Source: an uncultured Synechococcales cyanobacterium (GTDB lineage: Bacteria; Cyanobacteriota; Cyanobacteriia; Thermosynechococcales; Thermosynechococcaceae). Taken from it: a DNA stretch of 48,162 bases. The stretch is from assembly GCA_902806435.1 (NCBI GenBank), contig CADCWO010000154.1, positions 1 to 48,162 on the forward strand. The letters run 5' to 3'. A program made the translations under genes and the position numbers. Below the pieces are notes generated by a model that searched no databases, was not told the DNA's origin, and saw nothing but the letters and a program-made list of their open reading frames with translations. Positions 18,954 to 27,216 of the stretch are shown piece by piece (positions within the stretch are counted from its first letter, which is position 1; each line of letters opens with the position of its first letter).

Positions 18954-19664
18954 TCAAATGAACATTAAGGGTTTATCTTTAAGGGGGGCAAAGGCAGCCG
19001 GGTCGAAGCGATAAAGACTGGCCGGCCGGCCAGTCCCACGACAGACCTTTTCCCCGGTGTCGTATAGGAACCCTAGCTTGAGTAGCCGCGCTCGGAAGTT
19101 TGAGTAATCGGTGAAGTTCTCTCCTAAAACCGTGCTGTAAAGCTGGTAAAGATCTCCTAAGGTAAAGGTCTGGGGCAAGACATCAAAAGCAATAGGGCTG
19201 TACTCCAGCTTGCTGCGGAGGCGACCATAACCGTACTGGAGGATCTGATTGTGATCAAAGGCAATTTGGGGAACTTGCTCCAAGGGGTACCAGGCAATGC
19301 CACTCACCCGATCCGCAACCAGTTCTGCCTCCTCAAACCGGACCAAAGCAAAATAACTGACAGCAAGGTACCGTGCCCCAAAGCTTTGAGGGGATTCCCT
19401 AGGGTCGCGATTAGGACCGCCAAAGCTATACAACTGTTCTAGATAAAGATTTTGGACGCGGATCTTTTCTGCCAAAATTCGGTAAGCAGCATTTTCTAAA
19501 GACTCCCCTTGGCGCACGAGCGTGCCTGGCAGACACCACTGACCGAGAAAGGGTTCTTCCTGGCGCATGACTAGGAGAACTAACAGTCGATTCTGGGCTG
19601 TGTCGACGGAGAAAATAACATTGTCAACACCGACCTTAAACTCTGCCAGTTGCTGATTGCTCAC
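18954..19664 (-). CDS. nrtR: NrtR-type regulator of NAD metabolism (Nudix fold plus winged helix)
   Basis: The 236-residue protein has an N-terminal Nudix-like domain (about 10-150) and a C-terminal winged-helix domain (about 165-230), the NrtR architecture. NrtR repressors bind ADP-ribose or related NAD products and control NAD synthesis and salvage genes. The Nudix box is degenerate: it keeps GES and one later Glu (LAEK), but the REUXEE core reads RILAEK and the closing Gly is Arg. Hydrolysis is therefore unlikely and ligand sensing likely. The frame extends 20 codons upstream inside nadD, but the GTG at 19664 overlaps the nadD stop in GTGA and gives the expected N-terminus, so it is chosen. 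It follows pncB and nadD. Confidence 0.88.
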   Translation of the reverse strand: MSNQQLAEFKVGVDNVIFSVDTAQNRLLVLLVMRQEEPFLGQWCLPGTLVRQGESLENAAYRILAEKIRVQNLYLEQLYSFGGPNRDPRESPQSFGARYLAVSYFALVRFEEAELVADRVSGIAWYPLEQVPQIAFDHNQILQYGYGRLRSKLEYSPIAFDVLPQTFTLGDLYQLYSTVLGENFTDYSNFRARLLKLGFLYDTGEKVCRGTGRPASLYRFDPAAFAPLKDKPLMFI

Positions 19665-20281
19665 GTAACTGTCGGGCCGGGCAGCATGGCTGCTTCCATC
19701 CGGTTCTCGCCTACTTCTACGCATGAATACAATTGCTTCTGATGAATATAGGATGCAACGGCAGGGGTTAATCCTGCAATGCCCTGATCACGATAAGCGG
19801 TTGAGGACACATCAGGGCCAGTAAAGTTGGCGATCGCAATTTTTGCCCCTTTATGCCGCAGTTGATCTAAATCTTGCTCTTGCAATGGATAGCTGGGGCG
19901 AGGAATGATTAACAACTGCACCTGAACTAGTACTGCTTCAATTCGGTACCACTGGTTTAATTTCGGTAACAAGTCTGAGCCAATCACAAAAGTGAACTCA
20001 GCCTCGGGCCAGCGGCTGCGGGCCACTTTCACGGTCGTTAGGGCTTTGGGGTCACTCAGCTCTGGGTAGAGGACAACATTTTGTCTCGGTAAAACTGCGT
20101 CCTTGATCAGTAACGCCAGCATATTCTGGCGGTGGGTAAGGGAAACTTGATGCGCCTTGAAAGGATTGTCTGAAGCCCAAACTGCTATCTGGTCAAAGTC
20201 CTGCGATAGTCCCTCTAGAATCGATGCATGTCCTACCGTCGGTGGATCAGCACTAGTGCCAAACAAAGCAATTGTGGTCAT
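19661..20281 (-). CDS. nadD: Nicotinate-nucleotide adenylyltransferase
   Basis: This 206-residue enzyme adenylates nicotinate mononucleotide to deamido-NAD. It carries the nucleotidyltransferase motif GTSADPPTVGH (8-18; relatives have GxFDPxHxGH, so the His position here is Thr-Val-Gly-His) and the C-terminal VSSTAYRD version of ISSTxxR. It sits between pncB, which makes the substrate, and nrtR. Its stop overlaps the nrtR start by four bases (GTGA). No strong ribosome site is seen before the ATG. Confidence 0.9.
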   Translation of the reverse strand: MTTIALFGTSADPPTVGHASILEGLSQDFDQIAVWASDNPFKAHQVSLTHRQNMLALLIKDAVLPRQNVVLYPELSDPKALTTVKVARSRWPEAEFTFVIGSDLLPKLNQWYRIEAVLVQVQLLIIPRPSYPLQEQDLDQLRHKGAKIAIANFTGPDVSSTAYRDQGIAGLTPAVASYIHQKQLYSCVEVGENRMEAAMLPGPTVT

Positions 20282-20347
20282 AGCTGCATTAGGTCTAGAG
20301 GAGGGAGGAGGGTTGAAGGAATGATTTATACTCTCAGTTGCCTTAGT

Positions 20348-21724
20348 CTAGCGAATCCTACTTTGCTGCTTGATCAGTGCCTTCAGGCCCTCAGAAGCTT
20401 CCACAGATACTGGAACCGGTTGCTCTAGTCGCCGTGTGGCAGTAGGCAAGCTGGCAACAGAAACAGAGGCTCGCTCGGCGATCTCTGCTAGGGTTTCCGG
20501 TGGCTGAACCCGCTCACCCTGCTGCATTATAAGTTGCAATAGAGGTTGTTCTGTCTGGAAGGATTCTGTAACTAATCCTAAGCGGTCTGCTTGGATTTGA
20601 TTACCTTGCCAAGAGCGGAGAATCTGTTTGCGGCCTGGATAGGTTTGCTTGCCATTGGAGGCTTTCGCCACCGGGATGCCATCAATTTCTACCAGCTTAT
20701 ACACCCCATTGATCGCCTCTCCTGTTACCAGTCGCGTGCCAATGCCGTAACCATCAATGCAGGCACCCGCAGCTTGTAGACGTTGGATCTGCCACTCATC
20801 GATGTCACCGCTGGCAAAAATCGGCACACCGGGTAGCAGAGCACGAACTTTTTGAGAGAGCAGCACTAAGTCTCCAGAATCGATGCGAACCCCCTCCAAT
20901 TGGACTTTCCCAGACTGTTGCTGCTGCGCTAGGTTTTCAGCCGCAGCAACAGTGTCGTAGGTATCAATCAGCAGCGTTGCCTGCGGAAAATAGCGGTAGA
21001 AGGCAGTAAATGCTGAGGTTTCACTTCCCAAAATTGCTGTTAGAGCCATGACAAAGGCGTGAGCCATCGTACCGCTGGGAGAGCGCCCCAACTTCAGTGC
21101 TGCTAACACATTAGAGGTTGCATCTAATCCTGCTGCTAAAGCAGCACGGGCGGCCCACAAAGAAGCCTGAGGACTAAAGGCACGGCGTGAACCAAACTCT
21201 AATAATTTCACCTGTGGCCCAGCTACATCCCGCAAACGCGCCGCACGCGTGGCAATCAAGGTTTGGTAATTGAGCGTGTTGAGCAAGTAGGTTTCAAGCA
21301 GTTGTGCTTGCCATAACGGGGCTTCTACCCGCAACAACGGTTCGTTGGCAAATACGGCAGTTCCCTCTGGGACCGCCCAGATGTCTCCTGTGAAAGTGGT
21401 TTCAGTGAGTAGAGTCCAAAATTCTGGCGGAACTTTTGCAAAAATCCCAGTTGCTTGGAGTTGGGCAATTTGAACGGGCGTGAAACGTAGGTTTTGCAGG
21501 TAGGCGATCGCCTGGGATAAGCCCATTGCAATCAAATAGCCAAACCCTTCTGGCAGATGACGCACCGTGAGCTCAAAGCTAGCCTGTCGTTGAGCTAGTC
21601 CTTCACCTAAGTAAGCCGCCATCATCGTTAATTCGTAGAGATCCGTGAGGAGACTATAGTCTTCTGGGAAGACAGTCAGTTCTTGATCTTCCACACAATT
21701 TTGATGATTAAAGTTAGGTGTCAT
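20348..21724 (-). CDS. pncB: Nicotinate phosphoribosyltransferase
   Basis: PncB makes nicotinate mononucleotide from nicotinate and PRPP with ATP, feeding NadD next in the operon. The 458-residue protein has the N-terminal LLTDLYELTM motif, EFGSRRA, SPSGTMAHAFVM and the phosphate-binding stretches RIDSGDL, FASGDIDE and GYGIGTRLV. Length matches bacterial type. It is the first gene of pncB-nadD-nrtR, so the promoter should lie in the following 330-base region; an inverted repeat there (21901-21916) is a candidate operator. Confidence 0.95.
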   Translation of the reverse strand: MTPNFNHQNCVEDQELTVFPEDYSLLTDLYELTMMAAYLGEGLAQRQASFELTVRHLPEGFGYLIAMGLSQAIAYLQNLRFTPVQIAQLQATGIFAKVPPEFWTLLTETTFTGDIWAVPEGTAVFANEPLLRVEAPLWQAQLLETYLLNTLNYQTLIATRAARLRDVAGPQVKLLEFGSRRAFSPQASLWAARAALAAGLDATSNVLAALKLGRSPSGTMAHAFVMALTAILGSETSAFTAFYRYFPQATLLIDTYDTVAAAENLAQQQQSGKVQLEGVRIDSGDLVLLSQKVRALLPGVPIFASGDIDEWQIQRLQAAGACIDGYGIGTRLVTGEAINGVYKLVEIDGIPVAKASNGKQTYPGRKQILRSWQGNQIQADRLGLVTESFQTEQPLLQLIMQQGERVQPPETLAEIAERASVSVASLPTATRRLEQPVPVSVEASEGLKALIKQQSRIR

Positions 21725-22044
21725 AGGTTAGCTCCGATTCCCGAGTTTGGCTTTGGCTTGTTAATGAAGGTGGATTACAGGCAGCCTGACGAGGGTACTA
21801 TAAGCCCAGAATTACAAGTAAGCAGCCAGTCAACTTTCAACTAAGCCTGTTTTCTCTCAGCGGCTTTTTGACCATGGAAAAAAAAGCCTGATCAAACCTA
21901 TTTAGTTACCGCTAAAGAGAGGAAACGTCTTTCGACGTAGGCATGGCTTGGTTAAGTTGCCTCCATCAAAACTCTCACGGAGCTAAAGGGCCACACTTAG
22001 GCACATAATGCTTAGTTTATTTACTGTCCCAAACACGCTAGTGC
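21725..22044. other. Upstream region of pncB, bordered by an IS element
   Basis: This region of about 320 bases should hold the pncB-nadD-nrtR promoter. TTTAG/CTAAA arms with a 6-base spacer lie at 21901-21916, a possible palindromic operator about 180 bases before pncB. No gene was seen. The IS200-like element begins right after. Confidence 0.4.
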
Positions 22045-22051
22045 AAAGCTA

Positions 22052-22066
22052 CGCACTTTCAGTGCG
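22052..22066 (+). repeat. Left-end hairpin of the IS200-like element
   Basis: CGCAC, a TTTCA loop, then GTGCG: a perfect 5-bp stem 54 bases before the transposase start. Its core GCACTTTCAGTGC is mirrored in the right-end hairpin as GCACTGAAAGTGC, the reverse complement, with the same paired bases. This is the type of structure bound by TnpA. Confidence 0.7.
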
Positions 22067-22120
22067 AGACTTTAGTTGCTACCCAACTCTACTCCGGTTT
22101 AGGCTGAGCTCAAAAAGCCG

Positions 22121-22555
22121 ATGGCTGAGAACCGACGAAGTAATCACACGCTCACTCGCCTGACAGTGCATATTGTCTGGGTGACAAAATATCGCTATCA
22201 CGTCCTCAAAGGAGAAGTTCAAAAGCGGTGTCGAGAACTGTTGATCCAAATCTGTGATGCTGAGGATATTCGCATTCTCAAAGGTTCTGTCAGCAAAGAT
22301 CACGTTCATATGCTCATTGAGTATCCTCCGTCCCAGTCTATTAGTGAGATTGTTCGCCGCCTCAAAGGTCGTACTTCAAGGCGGCTGCAACAGGAATATC
22401 CAGAGCTGCAGAAACGATACTGGGGCAAGCATTTCTGGGCAATTGGCTATGGAGCCTGGAGTACCGGAAGTGTCAGCGAGCAGATGGTGGAGGAGTATCT
22501 GGAGCATCATCGCCATCCGTCTAACGCAGACAATGACAACTTTCTGCTGGAGTAG
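22121..22555 (+). CDS. tnpA: IS200/IS605-family transposase TnpA
   Basis: This 144-residue single-tyrosine (Y1) HUH transposase is complete. The metal-binding HUH pair is His61-Val-His63 (DHVHMLIEYP) and the nucleophile is Tyr126 in EEYLEHH; spacing matches IS608 TnpA (His64, His66, Tyr127). It starts at ATG 22121 and ends TAG at 22553-22555. All catalytic residues are present and the frame is intact, so the element may still be mobile or recently arrived. The C-terminal tail (residues 131-144) is polar and extends past the catalytic helix. Confidence 0.93.
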   Translation: MAENRRSNHTLTRLTVHIVWVTKYRYHVLKGEVQKRCRELLIQICDAEDIRILKGSVSKDHVHMLIEYPPSQSISEIVRRLKGRTSRRLQQEYPELQKRYWGKHFWAIGYGAWSTGSVSEQMVEEYLEHHRHPSNADNDNFLLE

Positions 22556-22557
22556 AA

Positions 22558-22570
22558 GGACTTTCAGTCC
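22558..22570 (+). repeat. Extra small hairpin just after tnpA stop
   Basis: GGACT, TTC, AGTCC form a 5-bp stem two bases after the transposase stop codon, ten bases before the right-end hairpin. It shares the CTTTCAG core with the left-end hairpin. It may be part of the transposase-binding right end or an mRNA 3' structure. Confidence 0.55.
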
Positions 22571-22579
22571 TGCTCAAAC

Positions 22580-22600
22580 CTCTGCACTGAAAGTGCAGAG
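22580..22600 (+). repeat. Right-end hairpin of the IS200-like element
   Basis: A 9-bp stem CTCTGCACT/AGTGCAGAG with a GAA loop, 25 bases after the transposase stop. It is longer than the left-end hairpin but shares its GCAC/GTGC core. It fits the right-end recognition structure of IS200/IS605 elements. Confidence 0.7.
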
Positions 22601-22730
22601 TGGTTTAGTTTGCTTGATGCTTCTAGCTACTTAACGCTGAGCGGAGTTTTTTCGGATAAGTATCAGCCTTTCATAGAAGGGTTTAAGCATACTGCCAGTC
22701 AACACTTCTAGAGCTCAAGACAAAACCACT

Positions 22731-23321
22731 ATGGATGACCTAACTTTAATCGAAGCATTTATCGCCAGTTTCATTCAAGGTGAAGTTGTCCTGCTATCTA
22801 ACCCTAACTTAAGGTGTGAGCCAATCTTTAGTACCGCCCAGCTACTAGCGAAGAAAGAAGGAATAATTGCCATCGCCAAACCTAATCAAGAACCGCGCAG
22901 TGCTTTAGTCAAGCAAGATTCGCTCTACTGGGAGGAAATTCACCAGGCAATGGTAGCAAAGAGCTTCCTGCCAATTGGACCTACGCGCAAGGATGGTTTT
23001 GCTAACTATCAGTATTGCCCAGTGCCAAACGGCTACCAAATGAACTACACAGAAGCTTTACAGCTTTGGGTAGCTTGGTGGGGTCGCAGAAGTCGAAGCC
23101 ACTTGAGAATTTCGATGGACCTGTTAATTTTCAACCAGGGTTCCTGGTCCTCGCTTAGAGACCTCAATTGCAGAAATAGTACCCTTTTCCTCAAGACGCT
23201 AGGGCGTGAAATAATCCTGCAGGGATCAGATCGGGTTGTTTGGTTAAAGAAAGCTGAAGAGTGCAACCCACTCTCTAAACCCACTGCAAAAAATGTACTG
23301 GGTACGGTTTTAAGAAGATAG
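22731..23321 (+). CDS. Hypothetical protein
   Basis: This 196-residue protein was not recognised. It starts with an acidic helix (MDDLTLIEAF), is rich in Trp and Arg in the middle (LQLWVAWWGRRSR), and has no signal peptide or membrane segment. Codon use resembles the neighbours, and the reading frame is long for chance, so it is likely a real gene. It lies 100 bases after the IS element and is convergent with the YkvA gene (19-base gap). No function is proposed. Confidence 0.6.
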   Translation: MDDLTLIEAFIASFIQGEVVLLSNPNLRCEPIFSTAQLLAKKEGIIAIAKPNQEPRSALVKQDSLYWEEIHQAMVAKSFLPIGPTRKDGFANYQYCPVPNGYQMNYTEALQLWVAWWGRRSRSHLRISMDLLIFNQGSWSSLRDLNCRNSTLFLKTLGREIILQGSDRVVWLKKAEECNPLSKPTAKNVLGTVLRR

Positions 23322-23340
23322 TTCCGCTGCGATCCTCAAA

Positions 23341-23781
23341 CTACCGGAATACTTGTTCGATCTTTTTCAAGAAACCACCACCCAAGGTTCTATTGGCAAA
23401 CTCCAAGGTCGCTTGAATGACTTCTAGAACGTCACCCTCCCCGGCCCAGTGTTTTTGGACAATTGCCGGCCCAGAGTTTTTAATAATCGAATTGAGAGCG
23501 TAGGCAGCTAGAGCAATGTCATCAACGTATCCTAGTGGACCGAACGCAAAGCCTGGAATTAAGTCAACTGGAGAGATAAAGTAGGCGATCGCAGCGGCTA
23601 ATTTAAGTTTCTCAGCAATCGGGACATCTTGATCAATCGAGAGCTTACAAAGCAGGTGGAACAGGTCAGGGGCAAACATCAGGTATTCTGCTGCTTTGCT
23701 TGTAGAGCCATCTACACTCTTCAGCCAATCCCGAATTTCACCTCTCAGACTTTGATAGAAATCAGCTTGCTGGCTGTTCAT
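23341..23781 (-). CDS. YkvA family (DUF1232) protein
   Basis: This 146-residue protein contains the DUF1232/YkvA signature [13 protein letters not shown] followed by [13 protein letters not shown] (about 72-102). Such proteins are small, partly membrane-associated and functionally unassigned. The gene starts inside the 3' end of glyS with a 20-base overlap (glyS stop at 23762), so it is very likely cotranscribed and possibly translationally coupled with glyS. Nothing in the sequence ties it to tRNA charging. Confidence 0.85.
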   Translation of the reverse strand: MNSQQADFYQSLRGEIRDWLKSVDGSTSKAAEYLMFAPDLFHLLCKLSIDQDVPIAEKLKLAAAIAYFISPVDLIPGFAFGPLGYVDDIALAAYALNSIIKNSGPAIVQKHWAGEGDVLEVIQATLEFANRTLGGGFLKKIEQVFR

Positions 23782-26035
23782 GGTTTACCTCCGTTGCAAA
23801 TTGCTCTTGATGTTGGCCCTCAGAGCCAGAAATTTTGACGATTGGCCCAAAATCAGCCAAAATACGGGCGTGATTCCGCAGAATACCCAGTAGATTTAAG
23901 CGGTTACGCCGGATCTCCGGGTTGGGGTCCATGACTAAAACACTTTCAGGACCATCAAAAAAGCGGCTAACCGTAGGCGCAATCTGAGCTAGAACATCTA
24001 CAAGTTGATTGTATTCGCGCTGCCTGCTCACCGCTTGCGTCTGGGGGACTAATTCCACTAGTGCCTGGTAAAATGCTTGCTCAGAAGATTGTTGCAGCAA
24101 GTGAGGCTGGATCACGGTTGACGGGTCAAGCGATTTCGTATCTAGGACTCCCTGGGCCGCTAACCGGGAAGCTCGATTGACGGTTTCATAAATGGTTGCC
24201 AGTTTACCGTTGTGGCGGATTGCTTGCAGGAAACAGGCGCGCTGCCAAACGTCTACCAAATCTTGCAATGCTCGTTCAGCATATTCTGGATCACTATCAG
24301 GCAAAACGGCACTGATCAAGTCATAATCTATCCCCTGATCTTCCAGCAAGCTTCGGATCCGTTGGAGAAAGAAGTCCTGCAATTGTTGGAGTAGAGGCGG
24401 AAGTTTTGCGGAGGAGGATTCTGCCGCAGAGCTTCCTTGTGGCAATCCTGCTACCTCTCCTTTGCCAAAGGTAGCGTTAAAATCCTTCACAAGTTGTTGA
24501 AGCAATTGTTCTAGATTTAAATTTAGTGCTTTTGCCCAGGTCACACTAATTACGGCATTGGCCGACCGACGTAGGGCAAAGGGATCAGAAGACCCGGTAG
24601 GTATCATCCCTAAGCCAAAAATACTGACAATAGTATCGAGCCGATCTGCCAAACCTACTATTTGCCCAGTCAAAGATTCAGGTAGCTTATCAAAAGCTCC
24701 TTTAGGCAAATAGTGCTCAAAAATCCCTGTAGCTACAAGTTCCGATTCACCACTAGCAAGGGCATACTTTTGCCCCATCACGCCCTGCAATTCCGGGAAC
24801 TCCCCGACCATTTGCGTCACCAGATCAGCTTTGGCGAGTAGGGCTGTGCGCTGGATCAAACTTCGCTCAGCTTCGGACATTGGCAATTGATCGGCGATCG
24901 CCTTAGCAACGCTACAAATCCGCTCAACCTTATCGCGCACCGAACCGAGTGCTTCTTGAAAAGTCACCGTCTCTAATTTGGGCAAATAGCTTTCTAAGGG
25001 CTGAGCCAGATCCGCCTGATAAAAAAACCGCCCATCTGAGAGCCGAGCGCGAAGTACCCGTTCGTTGCCCGCTGCAATAATTTCTGACTTTGCTGGATCG
25101 CCATTGGAAATTGTGATGAAGTAAGGCAGTAGCTCAGGAGAACCTGGGCTTTTTTGAACAGGAAAATACCGCTGGTGACTGACCATTTCAGTAGTAATCA
25201 CCTCTGGGGGTAAGCTGAGAAATTCTGGGTCAAATTTTCCCACTACGGCAGTCGGCCACTCCACCAGATTCGTGACCTCCTGCAACAGGTTGGGATAGAT
25301 AACCACTGCTCCACCCACTTCCTGTGATTTAGCCCGGATCTGGTCTTCAATCAGATTTCGACGTTCCTGTGGAGCAACCTGAACGAATGCCTGGTCCAGG
25401 CTTTTAACGTAATTCGCAGCATGATCAATCACAACAGGTCCAGGATGCAACACTCGATGTCCCTGAGAGAAGCGATCGCTGTTGATCGTCTCAGACCCAT
25501 TCACTAGTTCAACTGGCAAAACCTCACTATCCCATAGGGCCACAAGCCAGCGAATCGGACGCGAAAACCGCAGCTCACCATCACCCCAGCGCATAAAACG
25601 TTTGCCTTCCAACCCTAGAATCCACTTGGGTGCCAGTTCCCTAAGAATTTCTGTTGTGGGCCGTCCAGCAATTGTCTGCCGGACAAAGACAAAATCTCCT
25701 TTCTCGGTGGTGCGAATCTCTAGGGCCTCTACAGAAACATTGCGCGAACGAGCAAACCCTTCAGCGGCTTTGGTGGGTTTACCATCCTTAAAAGCAGCTT
25801 GTGCGGGAGGGCCTTTAATATCTGACCCTTGATCCGGTTGCCGGCTGGGTAACCCTTGGATCAAAACGGCTAAGCGTCGGGGTGTGCCATAGACTTTCAC
25901 TGCTTCTGGCGCTTCTGGGGTTAGCCAATGCTCCCTAAGGCTTTGCGAAATTCGGGTTTGCCACTGCTCCAGCGCCGACTCTACAAAACTTGCAGGTAAT
26001 TCCTCAGTACCAACTTCTAAAAGAAACGTAGCCAT
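23762..26035 (-). CDS. glyS: Glycine--tRNA ligase beta subunit
   Basis: GlyS is the beta subunit of the bacterial heterotetrameric glycyl-tRNA synthetase; it binds tRNA and works with the alpha subunit GlyQ, which is not in this window. The 757-residue protein starts [18 protein letters not shown], carries the HQRYFPV motif, the HD-like central part and the C-terminal DALR-type anticodon-binding region ([14 protein letters not shown] near the end). The frame is open for 14 codons further upstream, but the ATG at 26035 gives the family N-terminus. It lies 60 bases downstream of gmk on the same strand. Confidence 0.95.
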   Translation of the reverse strand: MATFLLEVGTEELPASFVESALEQWQTRISQSLREHWLTPEAPEAVKVYGTPRRLAVLIQGLPSRQPDQGSDIKGPPAQAAFKDGKPTKAAEGFARSRNVSVEALEIRTTEKGDFVFVRQTIAGRPTTEILRELAPKWILGLEGKRFMRWGDGELRFSRPIRWLVALWDSEVLPVELVNGSETINSDRFSQGHRVLHPGPVVIDHAANYVKSLDQAFVQVAPQERRNLIEDQIRAKSQEVGGAVVIYPNLLQEVTNLVEWPTAVVGKFDPEFLSLPPEVITTEMVSHQRYFPVQKSPGSPELLPYFITISNGDPAKSEIIAAGNERVLRARLSDGRFFYQADLAQPLESYLPKLETVTFQEALGSVRDKVERICSVAKAIADQLPMSEAERSLIQRTALLAKADLVTQMVGEFPELQGVMGQKYALASGESELVATGIFEHYLPKGAFDKLPESLTGQIVGLADRLDTIVSIFGLGMIPTGSSDPFALRRSANAVISVTWAKALNLNLEQLLQQLVKDFNATFGKGEVAGLPQGSSAAESSSAKLPPLLQQLQDFFLQRIRSLLEDQGIDYDLISAVLPDSDPEYAERALQDLVDVWQRACFLQAIRHNGKLATIYETVNRASRLAAQGVLDTKSLDPSTVIQPHLLQQSSEQAFYQALVELVPQTQAVSRQREYNQLVDVLAQIAPTVSRFFDGPESVLVMDPNPEIRRNRLNLLGILRNHARILADFGPIVKISGSEGQHQEQFATEVNHEQPAS

Positions 26036-26095
26036 AGCGCACGGTGAGACATCGATAAAGTGAATACCAGCTTCCACAGTTTACCTTGCCCTCCC

Positions 26096-26659
26096 TCAAC
26101 ACTGGGCAGGTGCAAACAAAGCTGCTTCGATCCGACTTAAGGCTTTTTCGAGATCATCATTGATCACTTGCAGGTCAAATTCACCTGCGGCGTTGATCTC
26201 TTCGCGGGCACGGGCTAACCGGCGGGCGATCGCTGCTTCTGAATCTTGATTGCGGCTGCGAATTCGTCGCTCTAGCTCAGCGATCGAGGGGGGCATGATA
26301 AAAATTTGAAGTGCTTCCGGAAAGGTGCGGCGAATCTGGCGGGCCCCAACAAGTTCGATCTCTAGAACGACTGAGTGACCTCGTTGCGTCTGGTCAATCA
26401 CAGGTTGGCGGGGCGTGCCGTAGTAGTTATTGGCAAACTCCGCCCACTCCAAAAATTCTCCCTGTGCTGCCATCTGCTCAAACTGGGAGCGGCTGACAAA
26501 GTGGTAGTGCTGGCCTGACTTCTCTCCTAGTCGTGGGGAACGCGTCGTGACCGAAATCGAGAAATACAGTTCAGGATGGCGCTGCAACAATAACTGCAAT
26601 AGTGTACCTTTGCCAACACCACTGGGGCCTGTCAGAACAATGAGCTTACCGGAGGTCAT
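26096..26659 (-). CDS. gmk: Guanylate kinase
   Basis: Gmk phosphorylates GMP to GDP with ATP. The 187-residue protein has the P-loop GPSGVGKGT (about 11-19), the GMP-binding [11 protein letters not shown] stretch (about 37-47) and the lid and ERRIRSR regions. Length and motifs match the family. It follows remA by 35 bases; remA-gmk is a conserved pair in cyanobacteria and Firmicutes. Confidence 0.95.
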   Translation of the reverse strand: MTSGKLIVLTGPSGVGKGTLLQLLLQRHPELYFSISVTTRSPRLGEKSGQHYHFVSRSQFEQMAAQGEFLEWAEFANNYYGTPRQPVIDQTQRGHSVVLEIELVGARQIRRTFPEALQIFIMPPSIAELERRIRSRNQDSEAAIARRLARAREEINAAGEFDLQVINDDLEKALSRIEAALFAPAQC

Positions 26660-26694
26660 GGCTTTACTTACTAAACACTAGGCAATCTTAAATT

Positions 26695-26952
26695 TTAGGA
26701 TTCCTCTTTACTCAGAATAAACCGATTGGCAACAGTTTCTGGTTGGATCGCAGACAGAATGACATGGTTGGAGTCCGTAATAATCACGGCTCGTGTACGG
26801 CGACCGTAGGTCGCGTCAATCAGTTGCCCTTTGTCTCGCGCTTCGGTGATAATACGCTTGATTGGGGCAGATTCGGGGCTGACGATCGCGATTACCCGGT
26901 TGCCGGAAACAATGTTGCCAAAGCCAATATTGATTAGCTTGATATCTATCAT
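26695..26952 (-). CDS. remA: RemA/DUF370 family DNA-binding regulator
   Basis: This 85-residue protein matches the DUF370/RemA family: [26 protein letters not shown], and [23 protein letters not shown]. In Bacillus RemA activates matrix and osmoprotection genes as a ring-forming DNA-binding protein; its cyanobacterial targets are not established here. The frame extends three codons to a TTG, but the ATG at 26952 fits relatives best. It is the first gene of remA-gmk-glyS-ykvA and is divergent from rqcH. Confidence 0.9.
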   Translation of the reverse strand: MIDIKLINIGFGNIVSGNRVIAIVSPESAPIKRIITEARDKGQLIDATYGRRTRAVIITDSNHVILSAIQPETVANRFILSKEES

Positions 26953-27216
26953 GACAGCCAAGGTATTAGGGATACAGCCCTTGTAAAAAGCTGATCTCTA
27001 TGGTATCGACAAAATTTTGACGCAACAAGCGTAGAAACTGAGAAAAGTAGGCTTAAGCACCTAGTTTTGGGGATACTGAGGTTGACTGGATTGGTTTGTA
27101 ATCCTACTGGCAGTTCTGATTTCCGGTTTTAAAGTCGGTTCAGCCGGCCCAGAAAATCAACTTGTTCATCCGTTAGGATTAAATCCTTTAGGGCCTGCCA
27201 CGCTTCAGGACAACTC

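Larger units (their letters stand above)
22045..22630 (+). mobile_element. IS200/IS605-family insertion sequence carrying TnpA only
   Basis: A complete HUH transposase gene is flanked by subterminal hairpins, as expected of IS200/IS605 elements, which move as single-stranded circles and lack inverted terminal repeats. The left hairpin is at 22052-22066 and the right at 22580-22600. TTTAGT follows shortly after both hairpins, and AGCTAC occurs just outside both (22047-22052 and 22625-22630). No TnpB is present. Exact cleavage sites were not determined; the borders given are approximate. Confidence 0.8.

Noticed and set aside
27082-27110. TTGACT-17-TACTGG as an rqcH promoter
   Set aside because: The -35 is good but the -10 is poor, and there is no other support.
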